Shown one piece after another: positions 8,216-17,263 of a stretch of DNA of 64,000 bases. How positions within the stretch are numbered: the first letter of the stretch is position 1; every line of letters begins with the position of its first letter. Source of the stretch: Neorhizobium vignae. Lineage in GTDB: Bacteria > Pseudomonadota > Alphaproteobacteria > Rhizobiales > Rhizobiaceae. Below the pieces are notes generated by a model. That model saw only the letters and a program-made list of their open reading frames with translations. It did no database searches and was not told where the DNA came from. The stretch lies in assembly GCF_000732195.1 (NCBI RefSeq), contig NZ_JNNU01000003.1, positions 310,001 to 374,000 of the forward strand, read 5' to 3'. The position numbers and the translations under genes are program-made.

Positions 8216-9655
8216 CTAGGGCATCAGGCTTCGGAAACCACGCTTGTGACCGTGTCGAGATTTCAGTCTCGCGACATAGGCATCATGGGAACCGAGGCCT
8301 GCGAAGTCGTCGATGTACGGGGCAAGCGATGCACATCTGACAAGATGCCGCGCCGCGTGCTTGTAGCGGCTGGATCGGGCGTTTTCGAGCGTGAAGTCGA
8401 TCATCGAGCGCAGCACGATTGTTGCCGCGAGCGGGTATTTCTCGGCCAGAGCTTCGGCGGCTGGCGTCATCAGGTCGTAGAGATCGCCGTCGAGTTCTGC
8501 CTTCCGCTTCAGCACGAGCTTGGCCGCCTCGACCATCGCTGGCCAGTGCAGGAAAAAAGCGAGCGCTCGATGCACCTCCGGAAACGCCTGGGCATAAACG
8601 AATGCCTTTTCCTCGGCCTCCATGTCGTCGAAGTCCGGTAGCCGGCGGATAAAGGCACGCAGGTGCACGTCGTTCAGCGACTGCTCGAACCACGTCCAGC
8701 GATCCGCCTGGGCTTCCTCCGCGCGCCCCAGGGCTTCGAGCACCTCGACGCGTGCGAGCTGCCACTCGATCGGAGCGTCGACACGGCCCCGGGTATCGAC
8801 CGCGTCCAGCGTTTCGAGTGCCTCGGCGGCGCGGCCTGCAGAAAGGAGCCGGCGCGCGATGTCTGTCGCCACCAGGGGCGCCTTGCGGGTCTTTTCAGGT
8901 TGCTGGGCGATATACGCATTCACGTCGCCCTGGGCATCGGCGATTTCCTGCAGGGCAATGCGCACCGTCCGTTCCCGGTGATTTTCGTAGGCCTGGTCTT
9001 CGTAGATCGGCCCTTTGCTGCTCCAGCCGATGACCTGACGGTGGCTTTGAGCGACCCTGTCCTCGGGTTCCCTCGACCACTGCACGAACAGGGCGTTGAG
9101 CCGTTGAAGACCGTCCTTGCCGAGTGAGGGCGCCATAGCCGCGATCAGCGGATCATATTGGCCATAATCGTTGTTCTGCACCGCCGCGAAGATCTTGTCG
9201 GCAAGGGCATCCTTCTCGATACCCGGCGACCTGGCGATCACGCCGGCATCCGCGCACGCCTGGTGGAAGCTCTGGATGATCGAGCCGCTGCCGTCAGCGG
9301 ATCTCTGAAAGATGGGATCGGCTAACGCCAGGAATTGCCAGGCGAGTTCCATGGCTTCCTTCGGATCGTCGGGGGCGACGATATCGACGATCGTTTTCCG
9401 CTGTGTTTCCAGATCCTTCGTGACTGCCTTCACCCTGCGCCAGTTTATGAAGGTTCGCGAACGGGCAATGCTCGTGAGCCGCTTGCGCACTTCGCGTGCA
9501 ATCTCGGCGCCGCTGTGATTGCCTGCGAGCTCCATGCGAAGCCGTCGTTTGTTTGCCGCGCTGCCGGTGCTGATCTCGATGAGCAGTTCGGCCAGGCGCG
9601 GCGCGCCGAGGGCCTCCAGGTTTTTGGCGTTGAGTGTCGTCGTCTTGGCTGCCAT
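8216..9655 (-). CDS. Hypothetical protein resembling the DUF6880 family
   Basis: A 479-residue soluble protein with no signal peptide or membrane helix. The start MAAKTTTLNAKNLEALGAPRLAELL and its Leu/Ala-rich helical character recall DUF6880 proteins of Rhizobiales, named from memory. The middle (RLLSAGRAAEALETLDAV, then EVLEALGRAEEAQADRW) reads like TPR-type helix pairs. There is no enzymatic motif I recognise. It stands alone, convergent with the dehydratase gene (99 bp gap) and divergent from the LysR gene (about 200 bp AT-richer gap), so it is probably its own transcription unit. Function unknown. Confidence 0.8.
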   Translation of the reverse strand: MAAKTTTLNAKNLEALGAPRLAELLIEISTGSAANKRRLRMELAGNHSGAEIAREVRKRLTSIARSRTFINWRRVKAVTKDLETQRKTIVDIVAPDDPKEAMELAWQFLALADPIFQRSADGSGSIIQSFHQACADAGVIARSPGIEKDALADKIFAAVQNNDYGQYDPLIAAMAPSLGKDGLQRLNALFVQWSREPEDRVAQSHRQVIGWSSKGPIYEDQAYENHRERTVRIALQEIADAQGDVNAYIAQQPEKTRKAPLVATDIARRLLSAGRAAEALETLDAVDTRGRVDAPIEWQLARVEVLEALGRAEEAQADRWTWFEQSLNDVHLRAFIRRLPDFDDMEAEEKAFVYAQAFPEVHRALAFFLHWPAMVEAAKLVLKRKAELDGDLYDLMTPAAEALAEKYPLAATIVLRSMIDFTLENARSSRYKHAARHLVRCASLAPYIDDFAGLGSHDAYVARLKSRHGHKRGFRSLMP

Positions 9656-9863
9656 GGGCTTCCGCTGCTGTTCGCATCGGACATTAGCCTTGCGGCCGGA
9701 TGGCGCAAGGTCCGGGAGGTTATTCTCGGCGTACCGCCATCATCGAAACAAACTTTCCAAAAGATCACGAATTAGGCACAAATTTTGTTTGCTTAAAAAG
9801 AGAACCATGCAATATTTGAATTGATACAGGTCAATGCTGCATTTTACGCATTATGGGTCGGCG

Positions 9864-10835
9864 ATGGAAATCAAGCAGCTCGAAGTGTTCCTCGCAGTCA
9901 TGTCGGCAGGCAGCATCACCGCTGCCGCCCGGCTGCTCGACCGCTCGCAGTCGCAGGTGACGCGCCTCATTCAGGAACTCGAAGCCTCCGTCGGCTTTGC
10001 GCTTTTTGACCGCAACGGTCCCCGCATCACGCCGACATCGCGAGCCATCGCTTTTCATTCGGATGCCGAGCGTTTCCTGACCGGCATCGGCCAACTCAAG
10101 GAGCGCGCCAGGAATATCCTTTCGGAAGAGCCGGCGCCGATCGAGATTGCTGCGATCCCGGCATTCGCAAGCGGTCTGGTGCCGCTCGCGCTTGCGGAAA
10201 TGCCGGCGGACCTCATTCCGCGGAATGTGCATCTGCGCAGCATTTCGGCCGAGGCGGCCGTCCAGTCGGTGCTTGCCCGAACCGCGGATTTCTGCGTCGC
10301 TTCGCTGCCTGTCGAACATCCGGGCCTTGATGTGCACGGCCTGTTTCAGGCGCCTTGCGTTGCAGCGGTGGCAGCCGACGATCCTCTGGCGGACAAGGAC
10401 ATCATCTCCGTTCGCGACCTTGCCGATCGCTGCCTTATCACCATGGCCAATCCCTTCCGGCTGCGCCGCCGCGTCAACCAGGCCCTGCAGATGGCCGATG
10501 TCCGGCCATCGCGCGTCGTCGATACCAATGCGGCGCTGAATGCTCTGCAGCTTGCCTCCACCGGTTTCGGGGTCTCCATCGTGGAGCCCGCCACCGCCTA
10601 CGGCCTGCAGCTCAAGAACGTCGAGATCCGGCCACTCGATGTCGACATCCCGTTTCTCTGGGGCGTTTTCTCGGCCGCTTCCAAGCCGCTTTCGGAAGGT
10701 GTTCTGGAGCTCATCCAGTTGATCATCAGGATTTCGGCCGCCCGCATACCGGGCTTCGTGGCGCATGATCCCGGCCATATCGAACGTGTGGCGGATGTGA
10801 CTTTCGGCGCCGGCGCGAATGCACAGGAGCAGTGA
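9864..10835 (+). CDS. LysR-family transcriptional regulator
   Basis: About 323 residues from ATG 9864 (MEIKQLEVFLAV), which fits the canonical LysR N-terminus; an ATG ten codons upstream (9834) is possible. The HTH spans residues 3-60 (GSITAAARLLDRSQSQVTRLIQELE). The rest is the two-lobed effector domain, with SIVEPATAYGLQL near the end. Unusually for LysR, it is not divergent: its TGA overlaps the GTG start of the flavin monooxygenase, so it heads the catabolic operon and probably autoregulates it. Confidence 0.9.
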   Translation: MEIKQLEVFLAVMSAGSITAAARLLDRSQSQVTRLIQELEASVGFALFDRNGPRITPTSRAIAFHSDAERFLTGIGQLKERARNILSEEPAPIEIAAIPAFASGLVPLALAEMPADLIPRNVHLRSISAEAAVQSVLARTADFCVASLPVEHPGLDVHGLFQAPCVAAVAADDPLADKDIISVRDLADRCLITMANPFRLRRRVNQALQMADVRPSRVVDTNAALNALQLASTGFGVSIVEPATAYGLQLKNVEIRPLDVDIPFLWGVFSAASKPLSEGVLELIQLIIRISAARIPGFVAHDPGHIERVADVTFGAGANAQEQ

Positions 10836-12322
10836 TTTTGAAGGCGCAGGATGCACAGCCGATGAAAGGCCTGGAAGCGCTTGAGCAGCGGCTTGCCGAG
10901 GACCTGTCGTTTCTCGAACTCCCTCCCAAGGAGTGGGTGCCGGCGACCGAATATGATGGTGTCCAAGTTTTCGACACCGTCGTAATCGGCGCCGGCATGT
11001 GCGGCCTGGTGGCGACCGCCTCGCTGAAAATGCTCGGCATCCATAACGTCGTCTGCCTCGACCGTTCCCCCGCAGGGCAGGAGGGGCCGTGGGTGACGTT
11101 CGCGCGCATGGAAACGCTGCGCTCTCCCAAACAGCTGCCGGGGCCGGCGCTCGGCCTGCCGGCGCTGACATTCAGGGCGTGGTATGTCTCGCAGTTCGGC
11201 GCGCAGGCGTGGGACGCGCTCGGCAAGATCCCCAAATCGCAGTGGATGGACTACCTGATCTGGTACCGCCGCGTCCTTCAGCTGCCGGTCCGCAATCTCG
11301 TCACCGTCACCGATATGATCCCGGTCAGCCAAGACCTGATCGCTCTCGATGTTTCGGATGCGCAAACCGGCAGGCAGGAACGGCTTTATGCCCGGCACGT
11401 GGTTCTGGCGACCGGCCGTGACGGCCTCGGCGGCGGTTACGTGCCGGAATTCGTCGAGCGGGTGCGGCCACAATTCTGGGCCCATTCCGCCGACGAGATC
11501 GATTTCCCGGCCCTGAAGGGCAAGCGCGTCGCGGTCGTCGGGGCAGGGGCTTCCGCCATGGACAATGCGGCAACCGCGCTCGAAGCGGGTGCCGGCCAGG
11601 TCGATATGATCATCCGGCGCAAGGAGCTGCCGCGCATCAACAAGTTCACCGGCATCGCCAGCCAGGGCGTCGTTCAGGGTTTTGCCGGCCTCAGCGATGC
11701 GTGGAAATGGAAATTCCTCGACTATGTGCTCGACGCCCAGACGCCGCCGCCTCGCGATTCCACCCTGCGGGTGTCGCAACATCAAAACAGCCGGTTTTTC
11801 CTCGGCACGGCGGTGACCGGCCTGCGGGAAAGCGGCGACCATATCGTCGTCGAAACCAGCCGCGGCGAATTCGACTATGATTTCGCGATCTTCGCCACCG
11901 GTTTTCGGGTCGATCTCGATCGCCGCCCTGAACTCACGCATTTCGCGCCTTACATTCAGTTCTGGAGCGACGTCTTCACGCCCGAAAAGGGCATGGAAAA
12001 TGGCGAGCTCGCCACGTCTCCCTATCTCGGTCCCGATTTCGAGTTTCTCGAAAAGCTTCCCGGCAGCTGCCCGTCGCTGCGCCTCGTCCATTGCTTCAAC
12101 TATCCGGCCTCGCTCAGCCACGGCAAGTTGTCGGGCGACATACCGGCGGTCAGCGACGGCGGTCGTCGGCTTGCACGCGGCATCGCCCGCAATCTCTTCG
12201 TCGCCGATCGCGAAACCCATTTCGCCAATCTCGTCGCGTTTGAAACGCCGGAGCTGCTTGGCGACGAGTGGACGGATTCCGCCGCGCTGATCCCGGCCAT
12301 CCTCAAGGGAGCGGCCGAATGA
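10832..12322 (+). CDS. FAD/NAD(P)-dependent flavoprotein monooxygenase (FMO-like)
   Basis: A 496-residue flavoprotein that starts at GTG in a GTGA overlap with the LysR stop. It has two Rossmann motifs: VVIGAGMCGL (FAD, about residues 51-60) and VAVVGAGASAMDNA (NADPH, about 230-243), plus the FATGFRVD element typical of flavin monooxygenases. A full Baeyer-Villiger fingerprint was not seen. The family hydroxylates N or S atoms or C=O compounds with O2 and NADPH. Operon partners are a dipeptide-type importer, an M24 protein and a BisC-like molybdoenzyme. The predicted role is oxidation of an imported N- or S-containing compound; the substrate is unknown. Confidence 0.85.
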   Translation: MILKAQDAQPMKGLEALEQRLAEDLSFLELPPKEWVPATEYDGVQVFDTVVIGAGMCGLVATASLKMLGIHNVVCLDRSPAGQEGPWVTFARMETLRSPKQLPGPALGLPALTFRAWYVSQFGAQAWDALGKIPKSQWMDYLIWYRRVLQLPVRNLVTVTDMIPVSQDLIALDVSDAQTGRQERLYARHVVLATGRDGLGGGYVPEFVERVRPQFWAHSADEIDFPALKGKRVAVVGAGASAMDNAATALEAGAGQVDMIIRRKELPRINKFTGIASQGVVQGFAGLSDAWKWKFLDYVLDAQTPPPRDSTLRVSQHQNSRFFLGTAVTGLRESGDHIVVETSRGEFDYDFAIFATGFRVDLDRRPELTHFAPYIQFWSDVFTPEKGMENGELATSPYLGPDFEFLEKLPGSCPSLRLVHCFNYPASLSHGKLSGDIPAVSDGGRRLARGIARNLFVADRETHFANLVAFETPELLGDEWTDSAALIPAILKGAAE

Positions 12323-12356
12323 CGACCGCCGTTCTCCATCGCACGAGGGCCTGGCC

Positions 12357-13274
12357 GTGACCCGCTATCTCGTCGGCAAGCTGGCAGAATCGCTGCTCGC
12401 CATATGGGGCGTGGTCACGATCGTTTTTTTCGTGAGCCGCGTTCTCGGCGACCCGGCCGTGCTTCTGCTGCCGGTCGGTGCCGGCCAGCAGGACCTCGAC
12501 GCGCTCCGGGCCTCGCTTGGCCTCGACCGCCCGATCCTCGAACAATATCTCATCTCCGTTCTGGCCATGGTCCGGGGTGATTTCGGCATTTCGTTCCAGC
12601 ACCAGCGCCCCGCCATGGACGTCGTTCTCGAACGCATGCCGGTAACCGCCACGCTCGCCGGTACCGCGCTTGTGTTCGGAACGCTGATCGGAGCGGTGGC
12701 CGGTGCCATCGCGGCGCTGAAACGCGGCACCATCTCGGAATTCATCGTCATGGTGGCGGCTCTTCTGGGCCAGGCGACACCGGTTTTCTGGCTCGGCATC
12801 ATGCTGATCCTGGTATTTTCGGTCGATCTCGGCTGGTTCCCGACGGGTGGCTCGGGAACGGTCGCGCATCTTGTGCTTCCCGGACTGACGCTGTCGGTCT
12901 TCGTGTCGGCCTCGATCGCCCGTCTGCTCCGCTCGTCGCTGCTCGACATCATGCGTGAGGACTATGTTCGGACCGCGCGCGCCAAGGGCCTGCTGCCACG
13001 CACCGTGTTCTTCTGGCACATCGCGCGAAACGCGCTGATCCCGGTGATTACGATGATCGGCATCATCGCCGGCGAGCTTCTCGGGGGATCGGTGGTCATC
13101 GAAACCGTGTTCGCCTGGCCCGGCGTCGGGCGCATCATCATGCAGGCGATCCAGGCCCAGGATTTCCCGGTCATCCAGGCGGGGGTCGCCCTGGTCGCCG
13201 CCATTTTCATCGTCGTCAACCTGTTGGTCGATCTGCTCTATGGCGTGCTCGATCCGCGCATCCGTCGGCGATAG
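12357..13274 (+). CDS. Dipeptide-type ABC importer permease (DppB/GsiC type)
   Basis: A 305-residue inner-membrane permease starting at GTG 12357 (MTRYLVGKLAESLLAIWGVVT). It shows the DppB layout: an N-terminal helix, a periplasmic loop with ASLGLDRPILEQYL, the EAA loop VRTARAKGLLPRTVFFWHIARN, and VIETVFAWPGVGRIIMQAI near the C-terminus. A 34-bp gap follows the monooxygenase. It forms the membrane channel with the next gene; this is the second dipeptide-type importer of the window and is distinct from the one at the left edge. Confidence 0.92.
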   Translation: MTRYLVGKLAESLLAIWGVVTIVFFVSRVLGDPAVLLLPVGAGQQDLDALRASLGLDRPILEQYLISVLAMVRGDFGISFQHQRPAMDVVLERMPVTATLAGTALVFGTLIGAVAGAIAALKRGTISEFIVMVAALLGQATPVFWLGIMLILVFSVDLGWFPTGGSGTVAHLVLPGLTLSVFVSASIARLLRSSLLDIMREDYVRTARAKGLLPRTVFFWHIARNALIPVITMIGIIAGELLGGSVVIETVFAWPGVGRIIMQAIQAQDFPVIQAGVALVAAIFIVVNLLVDLLYGVLDPRIRRR

Positions 13275-13282
13275 GTGCGGCC

Positions 13283-14140
13283 ATGAAAGCGTTCTTCCTC
13301 GCCCTCCTGAAAAGCCGCGCCGGACTGTTCGGTTTCCTGCTGGTCTCGGTCTTCGTGCTGGCCGCAGCTCTCGCGCCCTATCTCGGCCTGCCGGTGCCGA
13401 CGCGGTCCAACCTGCTTGCCCGCATGGTGGCTCCCACCTGGACGGGATTGTTTTCGCCCGGCGCCCATCCGTTCGGCACCGACGAGCTCGGTCGCGATAT
13501 CTTGTCTCGCATCGTTCACGGCAGCCGGATCACGCTCGCGATTGCGGCCGCGGCCGTCATTCTGGGCGGCATCGTCGGCACGCTGCTCGGCATTGTCGCC
13601 GGTTACTATCGCGGCATGGTCGATCGCGTCCTGATGCGCATCGTCGATATCCAGCTCGCCTTGCCGCTGATGCTTCTGGCCCTTCTGGTGGTTGCGGCGC
13701 TCGGACCCTCGACCCGCAACCTCGTCATCGTGCTCGCTCTGACGAGCTGGCTCCGCTACGCCCGCATCATCCGTGGCCAGGTGCTTGCCCTTCGCGAACG
13801 TGAGTTCATCCTGTCGGCCCATGCGATCGGTGCGGGAACCTGGCGCATCATGCTCAAGCACCTGCTGCCGAACGTCATGACCCCGGCGCTGGTGATCGCG
13901 ACGCTGGAACTCGCCCGCATCATCATCATGGATGCGGCGCTTTCGTTTCTCGGGCTCGGCGTCCAGCCGCCCAATCCGAGCTGGGGCCGCATGCTGGCCG
14001 ACGGCCGTGTCTATATCTCGACCGCCTGGTGGATCGTCACCTTCCCCGGCATTGCCATTCTCCTGACTGTGCTCAGCGTCAACCTTCTGGGTGACTGGCT
14101 GCGCGATCACTTCGATCCGAAATTGAGGACCATGCGATGA
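13283..14140 (+). CDS. Dipeptide-type ABC importer permease (DppC/GsiD type)
   Basis: A 285-residue permease. HPFGTDELGRDILSRIVHG, the loop AHAIGAGTWRIMLKHLLPNV and LGLGVQPPNPSWGRML are DppC signatures. It begins 8 bp after the partner permease, and its stop overlaps the ATG of the M24 gene (ATGA), so translation is coupled. The ATPases of this importer lie beyond the M24 gene. Confidence 0.92.
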   Translation: MKAFFLALLKSRAGLFGFLLVSVFVLAAALAPYLGLPVPTRSNLLARMVAPTWTGLFSPGAHPFGTDELGRDILSRIVHGSRITLAIAAAAVILGGIVGTLLGIVAGYYRGMVDRVLMRIVDIQLALPLMLLALLVVAALGPSTRNLVIVLALTSWLRYARIIRGQVLALREREFILSAHAIGAGTWRIMLKHLLPNVMTPALVIATLELARIIIMDAALSFLGLGVQPPNPSWGRMLADGRVYISTAWWIVTFPGIAILLTVLSVNLLGDWLRDHFDPKLRTMR

Positions 14141-15327
14141 ACCAGCTTTCCCGTTCCACGTTGCCGCCCCGCGTCGGACGCCTGAAGGCCGGCATGGCCC
14201 GGCAGGGTGTCGATGTCATCGTCTCCTTCAAACCGGAAAACAGCTTCTATTTCACCGGCTTCAACCCGATCATCTATTCCCATCCGGTGATCGCCATCCT
14301 GACCCCGGATCATGACCCGATCATGCTTGTGCATGCGCTGCGCGACGATCACGGCCGCGCCAGCGCCTGGGTGCCGGATATCCGCCTCTACGGTTCCTGG
14401 TCGACCAAGGTCACCATGGGGCCGAACTGGCAGGATGCGCTGGCCTCGATCCTTGCCGATCTCGGCGTGGCCGGCAAGACCGTTGGCATCGAGGAGGAAT
14501 TCATCTCGATCCAGCGGGCCGGTCAGCTGCGCAAGGCGCTGCCGGACGCGGCATTCGCCGATGTCAGCCATCTGATCGACCATTGCCGTCTGATCAAGGA
14601 TCCTGACGAGATCGCCAATGCCCGCATCGCCGCGCGGGCGGCCGATCTTGGCATGGATACGGCGGTCGCAACGCTTGCGGCCGGCGGCAACGAGCGGGAG
14701 GTCGCCATCGCCTCCATGCATGCGATGAACACGCTGTGGACCGCCGAATATCCCGATGTCGAGGTCTGCGACTTCGGCTCGCTGGAAGGCGGGGTCCAGA
14801 ACGGCATGGCCACCTGGGTGCTTTCGGGGCCGCGCATGTTCTACAATTGCGACAATCCCACCCAGCGCAAGCCTCAGCGCGGCGAGGCCGTTTCGGTGCT
14901 GATCTGGACGATCGCCAACGGCATCCACGCCGAAAACGAGCGCACCGTCGCGATGGGCCCGCTGCCGGACGTCAACAAGCGGGCGCTCGACGCCATTCTC
15001 GAAATCCGCCAAGAGGTCGATGCCCTGATCAGGCCCGGCACGCCTTACAAGGACCTGTTCGAGAAGACCCGCGAGGGACTGAAGGCACGCGGTTACGGGG
15101 CTAACATCCCGGGTCGTATCGGCCATGGGATCGGGCTTGGTGCGCACGAACATTCCTCGCTCGACGCATCGTCCTCGCTCGTCCTCGAACCGGGCATGAT
15201 CTTCACCTTCGAGCCCAATATCCGCGTTCCCGGCGTTTGCGCGACGCAGATCTCCGATACCGTTCTCGTCACCGAGACCGGCCGCGAGTATCTGACCCGC
15301 TCGGCCGGCGGCTATCTGGAGGTCTGA
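14137..15327 (+). CDS. M24-family (creatinase/aminopeptidase-like) protein lacking metal ligands
   Basis: A 396-residue protein with the creatinase N-terminal domain (residues 1-130) and a C-terminal pita-bread fold. Where metallo-aminopeptidases have the two Asp ligands (D-x-G ... D-x-T-R-T), this protein reads LIWTIANG...ENERT, with Trp and Glu or Asn instead, so the dinuclear metal site looks lost. The same pattern is seen in metal-free creatinases, which read NCFPM...ALERT there. The creatinase His general base aligns with Asp (NCDNPT here against AHNPVT), so creatinase activity is also doubtful. The C-terminal GRIGHGIGLGAHEH and FTFEPNIRVPG remain. It is set inside an importer operon, so a C-N hydrolase on the imported compound is the best guess. 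Confidence 0.85.
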   Translation: MNQLSRSTLPPRVGRLKAGMARQGVDVIVSFKPENSFYFTGFNPIIYSHPVIAILTPDHDPIMLVHALRDDHGRASAWVPDIRLYGSWSTKVTMGPNWQDALASILADLGVAGKTVGIEEEFISIQRAGQLRKALPDAAFADVSHLIDHCRLIKDPDEIANARIAARAADLGMDTAVATLAAGGNEREVAIASMHAMNTLWTAEYPDVEVCDFGSLEGGVQNGMATWVLSGPRMFYNCDNPTQRKPQRGEAVSVLIWTIANGIHAENERTVAMGPLPDVNKRALDAILEIRQEVDALIRPGTPYKDLFEKTREGLKARGYGANIPGRIGHGIGLGAHEHSSLDASSSLVLEPGMIFTFEPNIRVPGVCATQISDTVLVTETGREYLTRSAGGYLEV

Positions 15328-15334
15328 GCGTCCG

Positions 15335-16345
15335 ATGGCACCCCTGCTCGAGGTCCGCAATCTTACCGTCGCGTTCGACACGCCGGCCGGCACCGTGCAT
15401 GCCGTCAACGACGTGTCCTACAGCCTGGAAGAGGGCGAGACGCTTGGCATCGTCGGCGAATCCGGCTCGGGCAAGAGTGTCCATGCCCTGTCCATGGTCG
15501 GGCTGATCGCGACGCCGCCCGGCCGTATCGTCAGCGGCGAAGTCCTGTTCAACGGCCGCGACCTGCTGGCGCTGTCGCAACGCGAACTGTTCGAAGTGCG
15601 CGGCAAGGAAATCGGCTTCGTCTTCCAGGATCCGATGACCTCGCTCAATCCGGTCCTGACCATCGAGCGGCAGATCGCCGAGCCGCTGCGGCGGCATTTC
15701 GGCATGTCGGCAAGCCAGGCGCGGACGCGCGTCGTCGAACTGCTCGAACTCGTCGGCATCCCCGATGCCGCCCGCCGCGCCAGACAATATCCGCACGAGT
15801 TTTCCGGCGGCATGCGCCAGCGTGTGATGATCGCGATCGGCATTTCGTGCAATCCGAAGCTGCTGATCGCCGACGAGGCGACCACGGCGCTCGACGTCAC
15901 CGTTCAGGCGCAGATCCTCGATCTGGTGCGCGATCTCAAGAAGAAGATCGGCACCACCGTCATCTGGATCACCCACGACATGGGCGTCGTCGCCGGCCTC
16001 GCCGATACGGTTCAGGTCATGTATGGCGGCCGGATCATGGAGCGCGGCCCGGTCCGCGCCGTGTTCCACGATCCCCGCAACGCCTATACCTGGGGCCTTC
16101 TGAAGTCGCTGCCGCATGGCGGCCGTCGAGGCGTGACCCGGCTTTACCAGATCCCCGGCAATCCGCCGGACCTGACCAAGGAGCCGATCGGCGATCCTTT
16201 CGCGCCGCGCAATCCCTTCGCGACCGAGCGCTGCCGCATCGAGACGCCGCCGCTTGGCGAAGTCGAGGGCAGCGTTGCCGGCCACAAGGCGGCCGCCTGG
16301 TACGATCTTCGTGCCGAGCTTGCCGCCACGCAGGTGCAGCCATGA
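15335..16345 (+). CDS. Dipeptide-type ABC importer ATPase (DppD/OppD type)
   Basis: A 336-residue ATPase with Walker A GESGSGKS(V), a Q-loop with FVFQDPMTSLNPVLT, signature FSGGMRQR, Walker B LLIADEATTALD and switch WITHD. The C-terminal TRLYQIPGNPPDLT with a Cys-containing tail (ERCRIETPP) is the usual OppD ending. The DEATTALD variant is common in these proteins. Its TGA overlaps the ATG of the partner ATPase. Confidence 0.92.
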   Translation: MAPLLEVRNLTVAFDTPAGTVHAVNDVSYSLEEGETLGIVGESGSGKSVHALSMVGLIATPPGRIVSGEVLFNGRDLLALSQRELFEVRGKEIGFVFQDPMTSLNPVLTIERQIAEPLRRHFGMSASQARTRVVELLELVGIPDAARRARQYPHEFSGGMRQRVMIAIGISCNPKLLIADEATTALDVTVQAQILDLVRDLKKKIGTTVIWITHDMGVVAGLADTVQVMYGGRIMERGPVRAVFHDPRNAYTWGLLKSLPHGGRRGVTRLYQIPGNPPDLTKEPIGDPFAPRNPFATERCRIETPPLGEVEGSVAGHKAAAWYDLRAELAATQVQP

Positions 16346-17259
16346 GCGAGAGCACCATGAAACCGCTGGTTTCGGTCCAGAACCTCTGCAAGACCTATGG
16401 CGGCGAGAAGCGTTTGTTCGGCGGTTCGACGCGGGCCCTGAAGGCCGTCGACAATGTCAGCTTCGACATCGCGCCCGGCGAGACGCTCGGCCTTGTCGGC
16501 GAATCCGGCTCGGGCAAGAGCACGACCGGCCGAGTGCTGCTCCAGCTCGAGGCGCCGACCAGCGGCGACATCCTCTACAAGGGCGAGAATATCACCGGCC
16601 TGAGCAAGCCGATGTTGAAGCCTTACCGGCGCGACATGCAGGTCATCTTCCAGGATCCCTATGCCTCGCTCAATCCGCGCATGACGGTGGGCGAATTTGT
16701 CGGTGAGCCGCTGGAGGTTCATAAACTGGGCGGTTCCCGCCGCGAGCGTGAGGATCGCGTCGCCTCGCTGTTTACCAAAGTCGGCCTCGATCCGTCCTTC
16801 ATGAAGCGTTATCCGCACGAGTTTTCCGGCGGCCAGCGCCAGCGCGTCAATATCGCGCGGGCGATCGCGCTCAATCCCGCCTTCATCGTCGCCGACGAGC
16901 CGATCACCGCACTCGACGTGTCCATCCAGGCGCAGATCGTCAATCTGTTTCAGGATCTTCAGGACGAGCTCGGATTGACCTACCTGTTCATCGCCCACGA
17001 CCTGTCGATGATCCGTTATCTCTGCCACCGGGTGGCGGTCATGCTGCGCGGGCGCATCGTCGAAATCGGCCCCTGCGACGCGATTTTCGAAAACCCGCAG
17101 CATGCCTATACGAAGGCGCTGCTTTCGGCGATCCCGGTTCCCGACCCGGATATCGAACGGAATCGCCGGCCGCTCGTCTTCGACGTCGGCGCCAACCTGC
17201 CGCCGGAGGACGCCGTTCTGCGCCCCGTCGGCAACCGTCATTTCGTGCTGGAGGCTTGA
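16342..17259 (+). CDS. Dipeptide-type ABC importer ATPase (DppF/OppF type)
   Basis: A 305-residue ATPase from ATG 16342 ([15 protein letters not shown]), overlapping the previous stop. Walker A is GESGSGKST, then [15 protein letters not shown], signature FSGGQRQR, Walker [13 protein letters not shown] and LFIAHD. The C-terminal [16 protein letters not shown] is typical of the second Opp ATPase. A much longer in-frame reading upstream lies inside the preceding ATPase gene and is not used. Confidence 0.92.
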   Translation: MSESTMKPLVSVQNLCKTYGGEKRLFGGSTRALKAVDNVSFDIAPGETLGLVGESGSGKSTTGRVLLQLEAPTSGDILYKGENITGLSKPMLKPYRRDMQVIFQDPYASLNPRMTVGEFVGEPLEVHKLGGSRREREDRVASLFTKVGLDPSFMKRYPHEFSGGQRQRVNIARAIALNPAFIVADEPITALDVSIQAQIVNLFQDLQDELGLTYLFIAHDLSMIRYLCHRVAVMLRGRIVEIGPCDAIFENPQHAYTKALLSAIPVPDPDIERNRRPLVFDVGANLPPEDAVLRPVGNRHFVLEA

Positions 17260-17263
17260 GAAA

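Noticed and set aside
10598..12220. 540-aa minus-strand open frame
   Set aside because: Antisense to the flavin monooxygenase and LysR genes; no domain, composition of a shadow frame.
15847..16341. Long N-terminal extension of the second dipeptide-type ATPase
   Set aside because: It lies inside the preceding ATPase gene; the ATG at 16342 with a 4-bp overlap gives a normal-length protein.
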